DNA from: an uncultured Colwellia sp.
GTDB lineage: Bacteria > Pseudomonadota > Gammaproteobacteria > Enterobacterales > Alteromonadaceae
Direction: 5' to 3'
NCBI GenBank assembly: GCA_913061475.1
Contig: CAJXUN010000010.1
Coordinates: 1 to 64,000, forward strand
DNA: 64,000 bases
Of this stretch, positions 6,775-16,141 are shown piece after piece. Positions within the stretch are counted from its first letter, which is position 1, and each line of letters begins with the position of its first letter. Under the pieces are notes generated by a model. That model made no database searches and was not told the origin of the DNA. It saw only the letters and a list, made by a program, of their open reading frames with translations. The position numbers and the translations under genes are program-made.

Positions 6775-8013
6775 TTACTTACCTTGGAATGCTGACATCA
6801 TATCCCACATTGGGGTAAATATACCTAAGGCTAGTATCAATACCATACCCGCGACAATAGCAATCATAATGGGCTCAATACGGGCAGTTAAGGTACTAAG
6901 TTCGTAGTCAACTTCTCGCTCATAGTAATCGCCAACTTCTCCGAGTAGTTCATCAACACGACCGGTTTCTTCGCCCACCGCGATCATCTGTAATACCAAA
7001 GGAGTAAATAGCGTACTGTTAGCGGCAGAGCGCAACAAACTTTCGCCACTTTCAATGCTGCTACGCATCGCCATGATTTTCTCGCGCATATAGGTATTAT
7101 CAACAGCATCAGCAACGAGTGTTAAGCCCGAGGTCATCGGCACACCTGCGCGCAATATAATGGCAAAACTGTGGGAAAAACGAGACAGTATAGAGCGTTC
7201 AATGACACCGCCAACTACGGGTAGTTTTAATTTCCGTTTATCCCAAAGATACATACCACTGGGTGTTTTCAAGTAATGTCGCAACGCGAAAAAACCAAAA
7301 ACACTGGCGATTAGCATATGTGGCCAGTAATTAAGAAAGAAATTTGAACTGGCAATCAACATTTTTGTTGCCCAAGGTAAATCAGCGCCTAGCTTACTGA
7401 ACATATTAGCAAATGTCGGAATAACAAAAATGTTCAAAATCACTAAGGCGGCAACAATAGCGATTAAGACAAAGCTTGGATAACGCAAGGCGGTTTTAAT
7501 ACGCTTTCGAGTTTCTTGTTCTCGCTCGAAGTAACCTGCGAGCTTTAAAAAAGCATCATCAAGGTTACCGGTATTTTCGCCAACATGAACCAGTGAAACA
7601 AATAACGGCGTGAATAATTTAGGGTGCTGATGCAAAGCTGTAGAGAGAGGAAATCCCCCTTCTAGCTGTGCGGAAATTTCAGTGAGTGCTGACTTTAATT
7701 TTACTGAGGTACTAGATTCAGCCATACCGTTGATGGCTCTTAGAATAGGTACGCCCGATTTTACTAACGCATACATCTGCCGACAAAAAACGATTAAATC
7801 ATCAAGTGTCACTTGATTGAAACCTAATAAGTCATTGAGATCAATATCTTTAGAGGAAGCGCCTGTAGTCGCTTTTTTTGCACTTTCTATTGATATTGGA
7901 ATAATACGTTTACGGGACAATTGCTCCGCAACAACCGCTGAATTAGCGGCTTCAATGGCGCCTTTTACTTGGCTACCGTTGGCATCTCGTCCAATATAAT
8001 TAAATGCTGGCAT
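6775..8013 (-). CDS. mshG: MSHA platform protein MshG (GspF/PilC family)
   Basis: This 412-residue inner-membrane platform protein has two GspF/PilC-type domains (about residues 75-197 and 279-400), each with LVKSGVPILRA/ILRAGVPMTSG helices and a GENTGNLDD / GEETGRVDEL motif. Transmembrane segments lie near 178-200, 232-250 and 385-405. It couples the MshE ATPase to pilin insertion. It follows mshE by 11 bases. MshG is the expected name from the order. Confidence 0.95.
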   Translation of the reverse strand: MPAFNYIGRDANGSQVKGAIEAANSAVVAEQLSRKRIIPISIESAKKATTGASSKDIDLNDLLGFNQVTLDDLIVFCRQMYALVKSGVPILRAINGMAESSTSVKLKSALTEISAQLEGGFPLSTALHQHPKLFTPLFVSLVHVGENTGNLDDAFLKLAGYFEREQETRKRIKTALRYPSFVLIAIVAALVILNIFVIPTFANMFSKLGADLPWATKMLIASSNFFLNYWPHMLIASVFGFFALRHYLKTPSGMYLWDKRKLKLPVVGGVIERSILSRFSHSFAIILRAGVPMTSGLTLVADAVDNTYMREKIMAMRSSIESGESLLRSAANSTLFTPLVLQMIAVGEETGRVDELLGEVGDYYEREVDYELSTLTARIEPIMIAIVAGMVLILALGIFTPMWDMMSAFQGK

Positions 8014-8024
8014 AATTTAGTTGT

Positions 8025-9740
8025 TTATCCTGTCACGTCAACGGTTTCAACCAAGCGCAAAACTTCTTCAACACTAGTTATACCGAGTTTAGCATAATCA
8101 AAAGCCGCTAATGCTAGTGGTCTGAATTCTGGATGTTGCTTGGCTGCTTGGGTAAATGCTTCCGTATCGTCACGCTTTAAAGCCGCCATCATCGGCTCGT
8201 TCATTTCTAATAATTCAAATACGCCGATACGACCTTTATAGCCAGTATATTGACATGTTTGACAACCGCGGCCATTGCTAAATTCAATGCCACTAACATC
8301 TTCATCGACTAGATTTGATAACCACATGATTTCTTGCTGATCGGGTTGATGAACTTGTCGGCAGTTATCACAAACTTTACGTACTAATCGTTGCGCGATA
8401 ATAGCGCGTAGTGAACTTCCCACCAAAAACCCTGCCGCGCCCATGTCTAAAAGACGCAAGGCACTGGTGATCGCATCATTAGTATGTAGTGTTGATAACA
8501 CTAAGTGACCTGTTAATGCGCCTCGCAAGCCGATTTCGACCGTTTCTTGGTCACGCATTTCGCCGACCATTAAAATATCAGGATCTTGGCGTAATGCTGT
8601 ACGTAAGACACTCGAAAAGGTCAGGTTAATTTTACTATTAACTTGTACTTGATTAACCCGAGGTAAGCGATATTCAACCGGATCTTCAACGGTAATTATT
8701 TTTTTACTTGCTTGGTTTAATTCACTTAATGCCGCATATAAGGTTGTTGTTTTACCACTACCTGTTGGGCCGGTAACCAAAACCATGCCGTGTGGTCGTG
8801 AAATTTGATGACGTATACGCTTAACAAAATGTTCAGGCATACCGGTTTCATCTAACGACAGTAAACCAGCAGATTGATCCAGTAAACGCATAACCACAGA
8901 TTCACCGTGTTGCACGGGCATTGTCGACATACGAACATCAATACTATGGCCATTAATTTGTAGGTTAAATCGGCCATCTTGCGGTAAACGTTTTTCAGAT
9001 ATATCTAAGCCTGCCATCAACTTTAGCCTCAACACCATGGCTGAGGCGATTTTGTTTTCTTTCAGTATATTTTCTTGCAGCACGCCATCAATACGCTGGC
9101 GGATACGCAATGAATTCTCATCCGGTTCAATATGAACATCAGATGCGCGCATTTGAATTGCATCTTCAAAAACTGATTGTAGTAATTTACCAACCGTAGC
9201 GTCGCCACCTTCTTCAAGGAATGTGCTAGAGAGGTCAAAATCACTACCTTGGTCATATTCTTCTTCTAGTTGGCTAGCAAAAGATTCGATATCGGCTGTA
9301 CGACGATATAAACCGTCAAAGGCATCAAATAACTGTGACTCCATCACTACCGCAAGCTTCAAGCGTTTCGGTGAGAGCATTTGCTCAAGTTGGTCAAGTG
9401 CGCTTAAATCAGCAGGGTCACTCATGCCTAAAAGAACTGAATCACCTTGATCTTCAATAATAAGCGCGCGTAAACGTCTGGCATGAACCTCAGGCAATAA
9501 TAAGGCAACTTCTGACGGAATTCGGCGTTGGCTGATGTCTAAAAATGGCACATCAAGTTGTTGCGCTAAAAACTCTAGTAGCTGCCTTTCGCCGATATGG
9601 CCAAGCTCAATTAAGGTATCACCAAGTTTTCTACCGCTCGACTTTTGGCTGTTTAGCGCCTGCATTAATTGTTCGTTGCTAATAATGTGCTCATGAACAA
9701 GTAAATCGCCCAAGCGCATTTTTAATTTAGGTGCTGCCAT
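8025..9740 (-). CDS. mshE: MSHA pilus extension ATPase MshE
   Basis: This 571-residue GspE/PilB-type ATPase has Walker A GPTGSGKT at 324-331, Walker B ILMVGE at about 389-394, a His box LHTND at 418-422, and a CxxC...CxxC zinc motif at 457/460 and 493/496. Residues 1-145 form an MshEN domain with two tandem RLGDLLV / KLGDTLI motifs, the type shown to bind cyclic di-GMP in Vibrio cholerae MshE. In the first motif the usual Gly is replaced (VHEHII). Pilus assembly is therefore probably c-di-GMP controlled. The stop of mshN is one base from the start of mshE. Confidence 0.96.
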   Translation of the reverse strand: MAAPKLKMRLGDLLVHEHIISNEQLMQALNSQKSSGRKLGDTLIELGHIGERQLLEFLAQQLDVPFLDISQRRIPSEVALLLPEVHARRLRALIIEDQGDSVLLGMSDPADLSALDQLEQMLSPKRLKLAVVMESQLFDAFDGLYRRTADIESFASQLEEEYDQGSDFDLSSTFLEEGGDATVGKLLQSVFEDAIQMRASDVHIEPDENSLRIRQRIDGVLQENILKENKIASAMVLRLKLMAGLDISEKRLPQDGRFNLQINGHSIDVRMSTMPVQHGESVVMRLLDQSAGLLSLDETGMPEHFVKRIRHQISRPHGMVLVTGPTGSGKTTTLYAALSELNQASKKIITVEDPVEYRLPRVNQVQVNSKINLTFSSVLRTALRQDPDILMVGEMRDQETVEIGLRGALTGHLVLSTLHTNDAITSALRLLDMGAAGFLVGSSLRAIIAQRLVRKVCDNCRQVHQPDQQEIMWLSNLVDEDVSGIEFSNGRGCQTCQYTGYKGRIGVFELLEMNEPMMAALKRDDTEAFTQAAKQHPEFRPLALAAFDYAKLGITSVEEVLRLVETVDVTG

Positions 9741-9741
9741 A

Positions 9742-10902
9742 TTATTCTCCTAGCTCTATCAAGCGTTGACGAGCAAACTGCATTGCACTCATTGATAAGT
9801 TACTGAGTGCTATCGCTTGTTTATATGCGTCCCTTGCCGGCACAAATTTACCAAGACTGTCTAATGAAACTGCTGATCCCAGCCACCATCGCCCGACATT
9901 AGGCTCAAGTGCTATTAATTTGCCATAGGCCAAAATTGCATTGTCATGCTCATTTAACTCTGCGGCGGTGTTCGCTAGCAATGATTGTAATTCGGTATTA
10001 ACACTATGCTTTAACGGGCTTAATATATTATAGGCTTGCCTTGGTTGGCCTTGTTCAAAATAGATACGCGCACTCATTATGCGCATTTCTTCTGCTTGGG
10101 GCGCTAGTGCAATGCCTTGTGATAATAAGTTAACTGCATTTTGATAAGATTTTTTTCCATACCACAATGCTGCGAGTTGTTTACGAGCCATCTGATGCTC
10201 AGGCATCACCAGTAGCACTTCCTCAAATAAAGACTCTGCTTTAACAATATCATTGCGCTCAATGGCTTGCTCTGCTTCAGCTATTTTATTTGCCGCCAAT
10301 GCCTGTGGTGATAATTGCGTGCGAGAAATCGTTAAGCTCGATTTAGCCTTAACAACCTCATCGGCTTGTTTAGGTCTAGCGGCTGAGGGCTCAGCAACGT
10401 TAAGCGCAGTAACGACTACTTGCGCCGACTCATCAACTGGATTTTGGCTTTCAGTCATTTTTTCGGCACTATCTACCGAGACATTTTTATTATCGAATAC
10501 CGTCTTACTCGCAATTTTTGAAGACTCTGTTGGCACTGAAGCTGCTTTTTCATCAAAAACTTGATTGGCTATTGATGTTTCAGCAGTTGGCTTTTCTGTT
10601 ACAGCTAACGTAACGGCTGAGGTTTTATTAGCAGACTCATCAATAACAGCTTCAACAGCATTCTTTTCTGCTTGGCTCGCCATAGCAGCATTATCGACTT
10701 GAGTTCTTAATTGTTGATTTTCGCTGTAGAGCTTCCATCCTAAAATACCGATAACATTGAAAATGATAATGACCAAAACAATAATCAACAGCACCTTACT
10801 ACCTGACATTCTCGCTTGCACAGGCACTGCTACGTTGGTAACACCTGCTTGCTCACTTTGGCGCTTATCTAAATCTTTCAACATCTGATTAATTACGCTC
10901 AT
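9742..10902 (-). CDS. mshN: MSHA biogenesis protein MshN (TPR protein)
   Basis: This 386-residue protein begins MSVINQMLKDLDKRQ, typical of MshN. One transmembrane helix follows at about 40-60; then comes an Ala/Glu/Ser-rich linker and C-terminal tetratricopeptide repeats (about residues 205-380). The ATG at 10902 was chosen because GGAG lies 7 bases upstream and it overlaps the mshM stop as ATGA; an earlier in-frame ATG at 10926 lacks such context. It probably links the inner-membrane complex to the secretin. Confidence 0.92.
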   Translation of the reverse strand: MSVINQMLKDLDKRQSEQAGVTNVAVPVQARMSGSKVLLIIVLVIIIFNVIGILGWKLYSENQQLRTQVDNAAMASQAEKNAVEAVIDESANKTSAVTLAVTEKPTAETSIANQVFDEKAASVPTESSKIASKTVFDNKNVSVDSAEKMTESQNPVDESAQVVVTALNVAEPSAARPKQADEVVKAKSSLTISRTQLSPQALAANKIAEAEQAIERNDIVKAESLFEEVLLVMPEHQMARKQLAALWYGKKSYQNAVNLLSQGIALAPQAEEMRIMSARIYFEQGQPRQAYNILSPLKHSVNTELQSLLANTAAELNEHDNAILAYGKLIALEPNVGRWWLGSAVSLDSLGKFVPARDAYKQAIALSNLSMSAMQFARQRLIELGE

Positions 10903-11807
10903 ATTGATTCTCCAATAACCTGCCATGAATAATATAAGCTAACGACAAGCGCTATAATAACTAAACTGACGATGTAAAATTTATCTGGTACTCGGCTTTG
11001 CGTGCCTTCCGTATCTTGTATTGCACTGACTAAATGTTTATTGGTCAATTGATAACTTCCTTCGCCATAGCCGAGCATGAGCATTTTATGGCAAATAATA
11101 TTTACTAGCCGCGGAATTCCACTACTGACCTTAGCAATTTTTTTCGCTAGGCTATGACTAAATAAACTCGCGCCTTTATAGCCTGCAACTTGTAATCTGT
11201 GTTGAATATAGTGCTCAACTTCAAGTGCTGTCATCGCGCGTAATTTATAAGAGAATGTAATACGTTGCTTTAACTGTCGAAATGCTTTTTCAGCTAATCT
11301 TTCATCTAATTCCGGTTGGGCAAATAAAACCACTTGTAATAATTTACGGGTTTCAGTTTCAAGATTAGTAAATAACCTCAATGCCTCAAGGCTTTCTGCC
11401 GGTAATGCTTGTGCTTCATCGAGAATCAAGACCACTGAATGACCTTGATTATGTAATTCGACCAGGCGTTGTTGAATACGTTGAGTCAATAGTTGCACTG
11501 ACATACGTTGAGCTTGCTTAACACCTAGCTCAACGGCTACCGCCCGCCGTAATTCATCAGGCTTCAAATAAGGATTCGGAATATAAGCGGTAACAAAATG
11601 CGCTGGAATTTCGTTTAATAATTTGCGGCACATTAAGGTTTTACCCGTACCAACTTCACCGACCACTTTAATAAAACCTTCGCCGGTTTTTAATGCCGTA
11701 AGCAGTACCGCTAGCGCCTCGTTATGAGGCTCTAATCCCAAATAAAAATTGGTATTTGGTGTCAAGGTAAAGGGTAATTCCCTTAAGCCAAAGTGGTACA
11801 AATACAT
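10899..11807 (-). CDS. mshM: MSHA biogenesis protein MshM (ExeA-type AAA ATPase)
   Basis: This 302-residue AAA protein has the ExeA/GspA-type N-terminus (YHFGLRELPFTLTPNTNFYL), Walker A GEVGTGKT at 50-57 and Walker B LILDEAQ at 127-133. A single transmembrane helix lies near the C-terminus (about 279-296). ExeA relatives help place the secretin through peptidoglycan, so this protein is likely to act with MshL. It lies 11 bases after mshL and overlaps mshN by four bases. Confidence 0.94.
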   Translation of the reverse strand: MYLYHFGLRELPFTLTPNTNFYLGLEPHNEALAVLLTALKTGEGFIKVVGEVGTGKTLMCRKLLNEIPAHFVTAYIPNPYLKPDELRRAVAVELGVKQAQRMSVQLLTQRIQQRLVELHNQGHSVVLILDEAQALPAESLEALRLFTNLETETRKLLQVVLFAQPELDERLAEKAFRQLKQRITFSYKLRAMTALEVEHYIQHRLQVAGYKGASLFSHSLAKKIAKVSSGIPRLVNIICHKMLMLGYGEGSYQLTNKHLVSAIQDTEGTQSRVPDKFYIVSLVIIALVVSLYYSWQVIGESI

Positions 11808-11818
11808 AAGGCTCTAGC

Positions 11819-13513
11819 TTAATTATTAGCGGCGTTTGCGTCAGCATCTTCTGGAAACCATTGCTTTAACAAAGCTCGTGCATCTTGCAATTGGCTTTTC
11901 CATGTCCCCTGACCAATAACGATAGGCTTTAACATGATCACCAGTTCTTTTTTCTGGGTCGTTTGGCTTTTACTTTTAAACAATTCGCCCATAAAAGGAA
12001 TATCACCTAAAAACGGTGTTTTGGACTCAAGATCAACTTTGCGCGTTTCAATTAAACCGCCGATAACAACAATTTCTCCTGAATTAGCCTTGATAATAGT
12101 ATCAGACTCTCGCACGCTGCTTTGCGCTAGCGGTAAAGAGAAGTCCTCGCCACCCAGACGAATCACTTTCGTTTGTTCATCAATGACCGTTACCGATGGA
12201 TGCACATGTAATATTACCTCGCCATTAGCATCTATTTGAGGGGTAACATCTAAAGCAATACCTGAAAAGAAAGGCGTTAATTGCACTTCAGGTGTGGTAG
12301 TCGTTGCTGTGCCGGTTGTGGTGGTGGTTGAAACCTCAGTAACAAAGTATTCATCCTCGCCAACTTTTATGACCGCTTTTTGATTATTAGTTGCGGTGAT
12401 ACGAGGGCTGGAAAGCACTTGAACATTGCCCTGTGTTGACAGTAATCTAATCACGTTAGTAAAATCGGCATTTTTAAACGAAATACCGGTTATACCGCCA
12501 ATACTGCCTGAGATAGCATTGTTAACAATGTTGCCATTGGTAGCAAAGCTAACATCAGTACTTTCAATATGCCCCAGTACATTACTCCATTCTATACCTT
12601 GTTGATAATCATCATTTAGCGTCACTTCCATGATTTTTGCTTCAATAATCACCTGTCGACGTAAGTGTTCTTGAGTGCTATCAATAAAACGCTTAACGGC
12701 ATCAATTTCAGTTGGCAATGCGCGAATAGTGACTAAGCCTGCTTGCGGCGAAACGATCACCGAACGACCGCCTTCTTCGCCAACTAATGCCGTTAAGGTT
12801 TCTTTTAATTCAAGCCAAAAATCAGATTCATTTTCGGTATAAATATTCGTCCCACTACTGCCATTTTGGTTGTTGTTACTATTACTGGAATTATTACTGT
12901 TGCTATTGTTATTATTGTTATTGCCATTATTTGAGTTGCCGCTATTAGGATCGTTTTCTGATAAACCACCCGAGTTAATGCTCGTGCTTGAAGAGCCGCT
13001 ACGCTTAACATACAAATAATTTAACGGAATAGTTTCAGTGCGAATACCCGCTGGATAAACCTGAATAACACGTCCTTGACGGTGAATTTCATAGCCGTAA
13101 AGTGACTCAACCACTTCAAGTGCTTCATCTAAGGTCACATCTTTTAAATTCAGCGTAATGGTGCCACTAACCTCAGGATGAACGGCAATGCTGTATGATG
13201 AATCATCGACAATAGCAGCAAAAAATTGCTTAGCTGCAACACCACTGGCGGCAATTTCCAAACGCTTTTCAGCCAATAAGCCATGACGAGCCTGCTGAAC
13301 TTCTTTTTGCATCAGCTCTTGGCGCACTGAATTTGGTAAAGCTTGTAAAGGTTTCGGCGCTACGAACGTGTTCGATTGAGCTATCGCCTCATCTAATGCT
13401 TGAGTTACATCCGTTGGCGGTTTTGGTGCCGATTGGCAACCCGCTAATACCAGTGCTGCTGTGCAACAAAATAATTGAACTTGGTGCTTTTTATTTTTAA
13501 TTAGTTTTTTCAT
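11819..13513 (-). CDS. mshL: MSHA outer-membrane secretin MshL
   Basis: This 564-residue lipoprotein has a lipobox LAGC (Cys26). Residues about 105-170 form an STN-like domain, and the C-terminal half (about 320-545) is a type II/III secretin beta-barrel domain with VIGGLIETRKVD and TPFLGDIPFMGELFKS motifs. Residues 172-222 are a low-complexity Ser/Asn/Gly linker with long Asn runs. The protein forms the pore through which the pilus leaves the cell. It overlaps mshK by 4 bases (ATGA). Confidence 0.96.
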   Translation of the reverse strand: MKKLIKNKKHQVQLFCCTAALVLAGCQSAPKPPTDVTQALDEAIAQSNTFVAPKPLQALPNSVRQELMQKEVQQARHGLLAEKRLEIAASGVAAKQFFAAIVDDSSYSIAVHPEVSGTITLNLKDVTLDEALEVVESLYGYEIHRQGRVIQVYPAGIRTETIPLNYLYVKRSGSSSTSINSGGLSENDPNSGNSNNGNNNNNNSNSNNSSNSNNNQNGSSGTNIYTENESDFWLELKETLTALVGEEGGRSVIVSPQAGLVTIRALPTEIDAVKRFIDSTQEHLRRQVIIEAKIMEVTLNDDYQQGIEWSNVLGHIESTDVSFATNGNIVNNAISGSIGGITGISFKNADFTNVIRLLSTQGNVQVLSSPRITATNNQKAVIKVGEDEYFVTEVSTTTTTGTATTTTPEVQLTPFFSGIALDVTPQIDANGEVILHVHPSVTVIDEQTKVIRLGGEDFSLPLAQSSVRESDTIIKANSGEIVVIGGLIETRKVDLESKTPFLGDIPFMGELFKSKSQTTQKKELVIMLKPIVIGQGTWKSQLQDARALLKQWFPEDADANAANN

Positions 13514-13827
13514 TTTGAGTTCGCTATAACACCGGAAAATAATGACAATTCCATTCTACCTTGTGGTGAATCTAACACCACCCCTTTTGAATTAATGATA
13601 ATCAATTCAAAACCTTTGTACTTATCACCGACACTAAACATTTGGCCATCAATAATTGCCTTTTTCTTGCTATTACTTTGAATAATAGATTGTAAAATCA
13701 AGCGACTACTTTCTCCGCTACTGCTAGTTGACACGACAGCACCAAATGGCTTAGTTGGATCTATTTGTTGACTACTTACGTATTGAGGCAAAACAAGTAG
13801 TAATAAAACGAGGATAACTTTAAACAC
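13510..13827 (-). CDS. mshK: MSHA biogenesis protein MshK (PilP-like)
   Basis: This 105-residue exported protein has a signal peptide (residues 1-19, cleavage after VSS). The body resembles the short PilP/GspC-like fold: DPTKPFG start, then LQSIIQSNSKKKAIIDGQMF and a predicted beta-rich end. It overlaps mshJ by 8 bases and mshL by 4. Likely periplasmic partner of the secretin. Confidence 0.88.
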   Translation of the reverse strand: MFKVILVLLLLVLPQYVSSQQIDPTKPFGAVVSTSSSGESSRLILQSIIQSNSKKKAIIDGQMFSVGDKYKGFELIIINSKGVVLDSPQGRMELSLFSGVIANSK

Positions 13828-14524
13828 CGATAAACTCCTGTGCTGTACTTAAACTGTATATCTCTACTTCAAGCTCACTCACCGGATATTCTTTTAATTG
13901 ATAATCAAATTCCTGCCAAAAGAACTTCCAAGTTAAACCTTCTAATTGGCTGAGATAATCTTTTAATTGAAAATACTGCCCTTGAAGTTTAATTTTAATG
14001 CCGTGGCGATATAAACGTAGCTGCTTTGGTTCCGCTTGGCTCGTGCTTGTTACCTGTACTTCATTAGCGTCAGGCTTGTCGTTACTTGCAAGCTTAGCTT
14101 TGGTCACAGCACGCGCTGGTAGTACTTCAAATGAAAGCAATTTAACGCCTTTTTGTAACTTTAAAAGTTTAATTAAGGCGTAACGCATTTGAGTGGGGTC
14201 GATTAAATCTGACGTTAAGCTTAATAATTGCTCATCAATTTCACCCAATTTTGCCTGATATTGTGACAATTCTTTCCTCAAAGCAACATTAGGGTCTTCA
14301 AGCAATGCTTGCTCTAACACTTGAATCGAGTTTTTATTGTTTTGATTACTTTGTTGAGTTTCTGAAATTTGTCTATTCAACTGTTCAATACGCTGAAACG
14401 GAGCATCTAGAAACACACTATATAAAATAAACACAATAGCAACTAAACCGGTCGCAATAATTAGATACTGCTCGCGTGCGGTTGTATTACTAAATTTTTC
14501 ACTATAAGCAAGCCATTGCGCCAT
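13820..14524 (-). CDS. mshJ: MSHA biogenesis protein MshJ (PilO-like)
   Basis: This 234-residue protein has a short cytoplasmic N-terminus, one transmembrane helix (about 20-42), a coiled coil (about 45-100, IEQLNRQISETQQSNQNNKN onward) and a C-terminal ferredoxin-like domain, which is the PilO/GspM plan. It begins two bases after the PilN-like gene. It should pair with that protein in the inner-membrane alignment complex. Confidence 0.9.
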   Translation of the reverse strand: MAQWLAYSEKFSNTTAREQYLIIATGLVAIVFILYSVFLDAPFQRIEQLNRQISETQQSNQNNKNSIQVLEQALLEDPNVALRKELSQYQAKLGEIDEQLLSLTSDLIDPTQMRYALIKLLKLQKGVKLLSFEVLPARAVTKAKLASNDKPDANEVQVTSTSQAEPKQLRLYRHGIKIKLQGQYFQLKDYLSQLEGLTWKFFWQEFDYQLKEYPVSELEVEIYSLSTAQEFIGV

Positions 14525-14525
14525 A

Positions 14526-15122
14526 TTACTCTCCTTTGCCCGGTGCAGAGCTAACTACAAATTCAGTTAATTGTTGTTCATTTTCAGTCAAAGAAAAATT
14601 AATAAATCGTTTACCCGAGAGAAACGTTGATGATTCAAAGCCCGATAGCCAATTAGGCACAGCATCAGGCGTACGTGCGACACCTGAAAATGTCATATCT
14701 CCGTTACCAATATTCACGCCTTTTAAAAAAATATTATTATTGTGCAACGCAGCCAATTCAGCCATAGCGTTAGAAAAACCCGCACTATAGGTTTGCGTAG
14801 GATCAGTTAATTGCTGATGTAAATGCTGCTTATTCGCAATCACTAATTTCACTGTATTCAGCTGCGCTAATAACTCAGCGTCTTTGCGATTAGCACCAAT
14901 AGCAGACTCTAGCGTTTGTAACTGCGCTTTTTGCTTACTACTTATCGAGTTTTCGCGGTCAAACTCTGCATTTAAACGATTTAATTGCAATTGGGCGATA
15001 AATATTAATGCCACCATAACCACTAAAGTCACTAGCCATAAACCAACAACACGACTCAGTGTCCATAAAGCTTTTGCCGGTAGCAGATCTAATTGTAATA
15101 AGTTAATCGAATGTTTAGCCAT
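14526..15122 (-). CDS. MSHA PilN-like protein (MshI2)
   Basis: This 198-residue protein begins with the PilN-type cytoplasmic motif HSINLLQLDLLP, then has a transmembrane helix (about 27-47), a coiled coil and a small periplasmic domain. In Vibrio and Shewanella the corresponding gene is called mshI2 or is merged with the MshI description. It lies one base after mshI and two bases before mshJ. PilN-type peptides dock on the PilM-like protein encoded just upstream. Confidence 0.88.
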   Translation of the reverse strand: MAKHSINLLQLDLLPAKALWTLSRVVGLWLVTLVVMVALIFIAQLQLNRLNAEFDRENSISSKQKAQLQTLESAIGANRKDAELLAQLNTVKLVIANKQHLHQQLTDPTQTYSAGFSNAMAELAALHNNNIFLKGVNIGNGDMTFSGVARTPDAVPNWLSGFESSTFLSGKRFINFSLTENEQQLTEFVVSSAPGKGE

Positions 15123-15123
15123 G

Positions 15124-16023
15124 TTAGTTTGGCTCCATAAAATTCAATTGTGTGGCGCCAATTGCCACAGCGTTACCTCGAAGTGCTTCTAACGATGTTG
15201 GCATGGCAAATAATTTCACCTCAACATTAGTATTCTCTGCCAGTTTACGGGCTAAAAAGGCTTCTGTTTTTACCGGTATCAATATTTCAATAGCTTTGAT
15301 AGGTGCTTGCTTTAATTGGCGTTCAAAATAATCAGTAGAGCGCTGAATCTCAAGACTTAAAGAGTCAATTACGCCCATACTTAGCTCATCTTCACTTTTG
15401 TTAGCTATTTGTGCAAAACCACGTAACCGTCGGCTAAAGAATAGTTGCCCATTCTTAACAATTAATAGATTTACTTCTTCATTTGGCTGCTGGCAAACTA
15501 ATAGCACCGCATCTTCTTGGAAAGGAAGTAAACTTGCAAAAGCAAACTCTTCAGTGGTAATGCTGACCAGATTTAGTTCATCATCTGCTAGTGCCGTAAT
15601 GAGCTCAATCACATCATTTTTAGCGACGCAGACAACATTAATTTTTTCATGTCCACCGGCTAAAGTTGGCCCATCAAAATAATCTAACACCATATTTTCG
15701 GGTGCGATACTCACCAGATCCTTGATCTGCCATTTCAACGCAGCATGCATTTCTGCGTCAGGCACACTTGGTTTTTCCACTTGGACAATTTGCGAATGAG
15801 CATTAGACAGCACTAGATAACACTGGCCAGACAACGATTTGTTGTCTACAACATATTGCAGTGTTTTTGTTATCGGATGGGCTTTAGTCTCTATCGATTC
15901 ACATTTACTTTCATTAGGTTTCTTAACGAAATAACTGATCGACTGCTGCCGTAAGGCAACGCCAACTAAATCAGCAGACTTTGCTTTTGAGAAAACATTT
16001 TTGATACGTGTAATAATTGACAT
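15124..16023 (-). CDS. mshI: MSHA biogenesis protein MshI (PilM-like)
   Basis: This 299-residue cytoplasmic protein of actin-like PilM/GspL type has no transmembrane helix. Recognisable parts are LVGVALRQQSISYFVKK near the N-terminus, ALKWQIKDLVSIAPENMVLD and SLSLEIQRSTDYFERQL. It should bind the N-terminal peptide of the PilN-like protein and link to MshE/MshG. It is the first gene of the biogenesis run; a candidate promoter lies just upstream. Confidence 0.9.
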   Translation of the reverse strand: MSIITRIKNVFSKAKSADLVGVALRQQSISYFVKKPNESKCESIETKAHPITKTLQYVVDNKSLSGQCYLVLSNAHSQIVQVEKPSVPDAEMHAALKWQIKDLVSIAPENMVLDYFDGPTLAGGHEKINVVCVAKNDVIELITALADDELNLVSITTEEFAFASLLPFQEDAVLLVCQQPNEEVNLLIVKNGQLFFSRRLRGFAQIANKSEDELSMGVIDSLSLEIQRSTDYFERQLKQAPIKAIEILIPVKTEAFLARKLAENTNVEVKLFAMPTSLEALRGNAVAIGATQLNFMEPN

Positions 16024-16064
16024 TAAGCGCTATTATTCTTTTATTTACGTGTCACCATAAATCC

Positions 16065-16092
16065 ATTATCGCTGATTCTATTTTCGGTGCAA
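16065..16092 (-). promoter_or_regulatory. Candidate sigma-70 promoter of the msh biogenesis operon
   Basis: The minus strand reads TTGCAC, a 16-base spacer, then GATAAT (5 of 6 bases of the -10 consensus). Initiation would fall about 35 bases before the mshI start. The -35 match is weak. Confidence 0.4.
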
Positions 16093-16141
16093 GTGTTTTA
16101 ATTACTTCATTTTATTTACCTTATTTTGAGTTACGATAACT

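Noticed and set aside
12805-13011. Minus-strand frame of 68 codons within mshL
   Set aside because: It is the shifted reading of the AAT/AAC-rich linker of MshL, giving Ile/Thr/Val-rich nonsense.
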